Positions 6,203-6,899 of a stretch of 6,899 nucleotides of DNA are shown one piece after another. Numbering within the stretch: the stretch's first letter is position 1; each line of letters opens with the position of its first letter. The stretch lies in assembly GCA_965657495.1 (NCBI GenBank), contig CBFHPD010000058.1:1-6899 (forward strand), read 5' to 3'. The notes under the pieces are model-generated. The model ran no database searches, had not been told where the DNA came from, and was given only the letters and a program-made list of their open reading frames with translations. The stretch is from JALQTD01 sp965657495 (GTDB lineage Bacteria; Bacteroidota; Bacteroidia; Flavobacteriales_D; Sanyastnellaceae). Made by a program: the position numbers and the translations under genes.

Positions 6203-6895
6203 TTACTTGACTTCGAAGAGCTCCACTTCGAACACGAGGGTCGCGTACGGCGGGATGGGGCTGTTCGGATTGGGGTTCGCACCGTAGGCCAAATCGTGCG
6301 GGATGACAAAGCGGGTCTTGCCGCCCACCTTCATCAACTGCAAGCCTTCGGTCCAACCGGCGATGACACCGTTCAACGGGAAGCTGATGGTTTCGCCCCG
6401 CTTGTAGCTCGAGTCGAATTCCGTTCCATCAATCAACGTGCCGCTGTAGTGGACGGTGACCGTTGAGCTCTCCGTGGGGGAGGGGCCGTCGCCTTCAACG
6501 AGGTGCTCGTATTGCAAGCCCGAAGCGGTGACTTGAACGCCTTCCTTTTTTGCGTTTTCGTCTAAAAATGCCTGGCATTCCGCCAAGTATTCTGCGCTCT
6601 GCGCCTCGCGCATGGCCTTCATGCCTTCGCTGAGCACCTGGTTCACTTGCTCCATGGTCATGGTCGCCGTGCCGCCAAATTGTTCGGCAAATCCGCGCGC
6701 CACTGCATCGGTATCGATGTCGGACAAGCCTTCTTGTTGCAGGTTGTTTGCAAACAGTACGCCAAACGCGTAGCTCAATTCACTCATTTCAGTGTTGGTT
6801 TCTTGTGACGAGGAGTCCTGCGATTGCGCGCAGCCCGTCAGGATAAATAGGCCCATGGCCCCAGTGGCCCAGGCGGGAAGGGTGGATTTAAACAT
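6203..6895 (-). CDS. FKBP-type peptidyl-prolyl cis-trans isomerase, lipoprotein (FkpA/Mip-like)
   Basis: This 230-residue envelope protein would catalyse cis-trans isomerisation of X-Pro bonds and help fold exported proteins. It has a lipoprotein signal peptide with lipobox LTGC (19-22), so Cys22 is the predicted lipidated residue, followed by a Ser/Gln/Asp-rich linker. Residues about 36-118 form the helical FKBP N-terminal dimerisation domain of the Mip/FkpA type (ELSYAFGVLFANNL...). Residues about 125-230 form the FKBP catalytic domain. The pocket residues known from FKBP12 appear intact: Tyr150 (VHYSG), Phe160-Asp161, Phe172, Val177-Ile178, Trp181, Tyr204 (LAYG), Ile214 and Phe222. The ATG at 6895 gives the complete signal peptide. 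Only four bases upstream are in the window, so its promoter cannot be seen. Transcription should end at the hairpin downstream. Several family members often occur per genome, so no specific symbol is assigned. Confidence 0.95.
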   Translation of the reverse strand: MFKSTLPAWATGAMGLFILTGCAQSQDSSSQETNTEMSELSYAFGVLFANNLQQEGLSDIDTDAVARGFAEQFGGTATMTMEQVNQVLSEGMKAMREAQSAEYLAECQAFLDENAKKEGVQVTASGLQYEHLVEGDGPSPTESSTVTVHYSGTLIDGTEFDSSYKRGETISFPLNGVIAGWTEGLQLMKVGGKTRFVIPHDLAYGANPNPNSPIPPYATLVFEVELFEVK

Positions 6896-6899
6896 CAGT

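Noticed and set aside
6196..6206. TAATTTG on the minus strand at the FKBP stop codon as a promoter for the M43 homologue
   Set aside because: It is one base short of the TAnnTTTG consensus, has no -33 partner, and would place the strong hairpin terminator inside the leader; too weak to annotate.

Overview
The window looks like chromosomal DNA of a GC-rich member of the Bacteroidota, most likely an aquatic Flavobacteriales-type organism. Three things point there. One protein carries a type IX secretion (T9SS) type A sorting domain at its C-terminus, a system confined to this phylum. The same protein has the 'GC.D...CNYD..A' cysteine repeats common in secreted Bacteroidota proteins. The start codons lack clear Shine-Dalgarno sequences, and some have TAnnTTTG-like motifs just upstream. 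The genus cannot be told from this sequence alone.

Layout, left to right. (1) Positions 3-521 (+): the 3' end of a gene whose start lies outside the window. It encodes a C-terminal domain like the glucodextranase-type module found at the end of many secreted alpha-amylase-family proteins. (2) 538-1131 (+): ribA, GTP cyclohydrolase II, followed by a clean intrinsic terminator. (3) 1286-2599 (+): a predicted membrane protein with a signal peptide, a beta-rich periplasmic part, one transmembrane helix and a cytoplasmic part resembling a winged helix-turn-helix. It may be a one-component transmembrane regulator. (4) 2522-3799 (-): a DUF819-family multispanning membrane protein, converging on and overlapping the end of gene 3. 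(5) 3853-6123 (-): a large secreted M43 (pappalysin-type) metalloprotease homologue whose zinc motif reads HQMGH instead of HExGH, so it may be catalytically inactive. (6) 6203-6895 (-): a lipoprotein FKBP-type peptidyl-prolyl isomerase, separated from gene 5 by a strong hairpin terminator that runs right up to gene 5's start codon.

The genes do not form one obvious pathway. The plus-strand and minus-strand genes converge near 2550. Two proteins are envelope-bound or secreted (the T9SS cargo and the FKBP lipoprotein) and could share the cell-envelope folding and export environment, but that is inference. No tRNA, rRNA, CRISPR array, insertion sequence or phage-like gene is visible, and no gene-free gap exceeds about 155 bases. 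The most notable signals are the catalytic Glu-to-Gln change in the metalloprotease, the unusual membrane-bound putative regulator, and the terminator/start-codon arrangement upstream of the metalloprotease.
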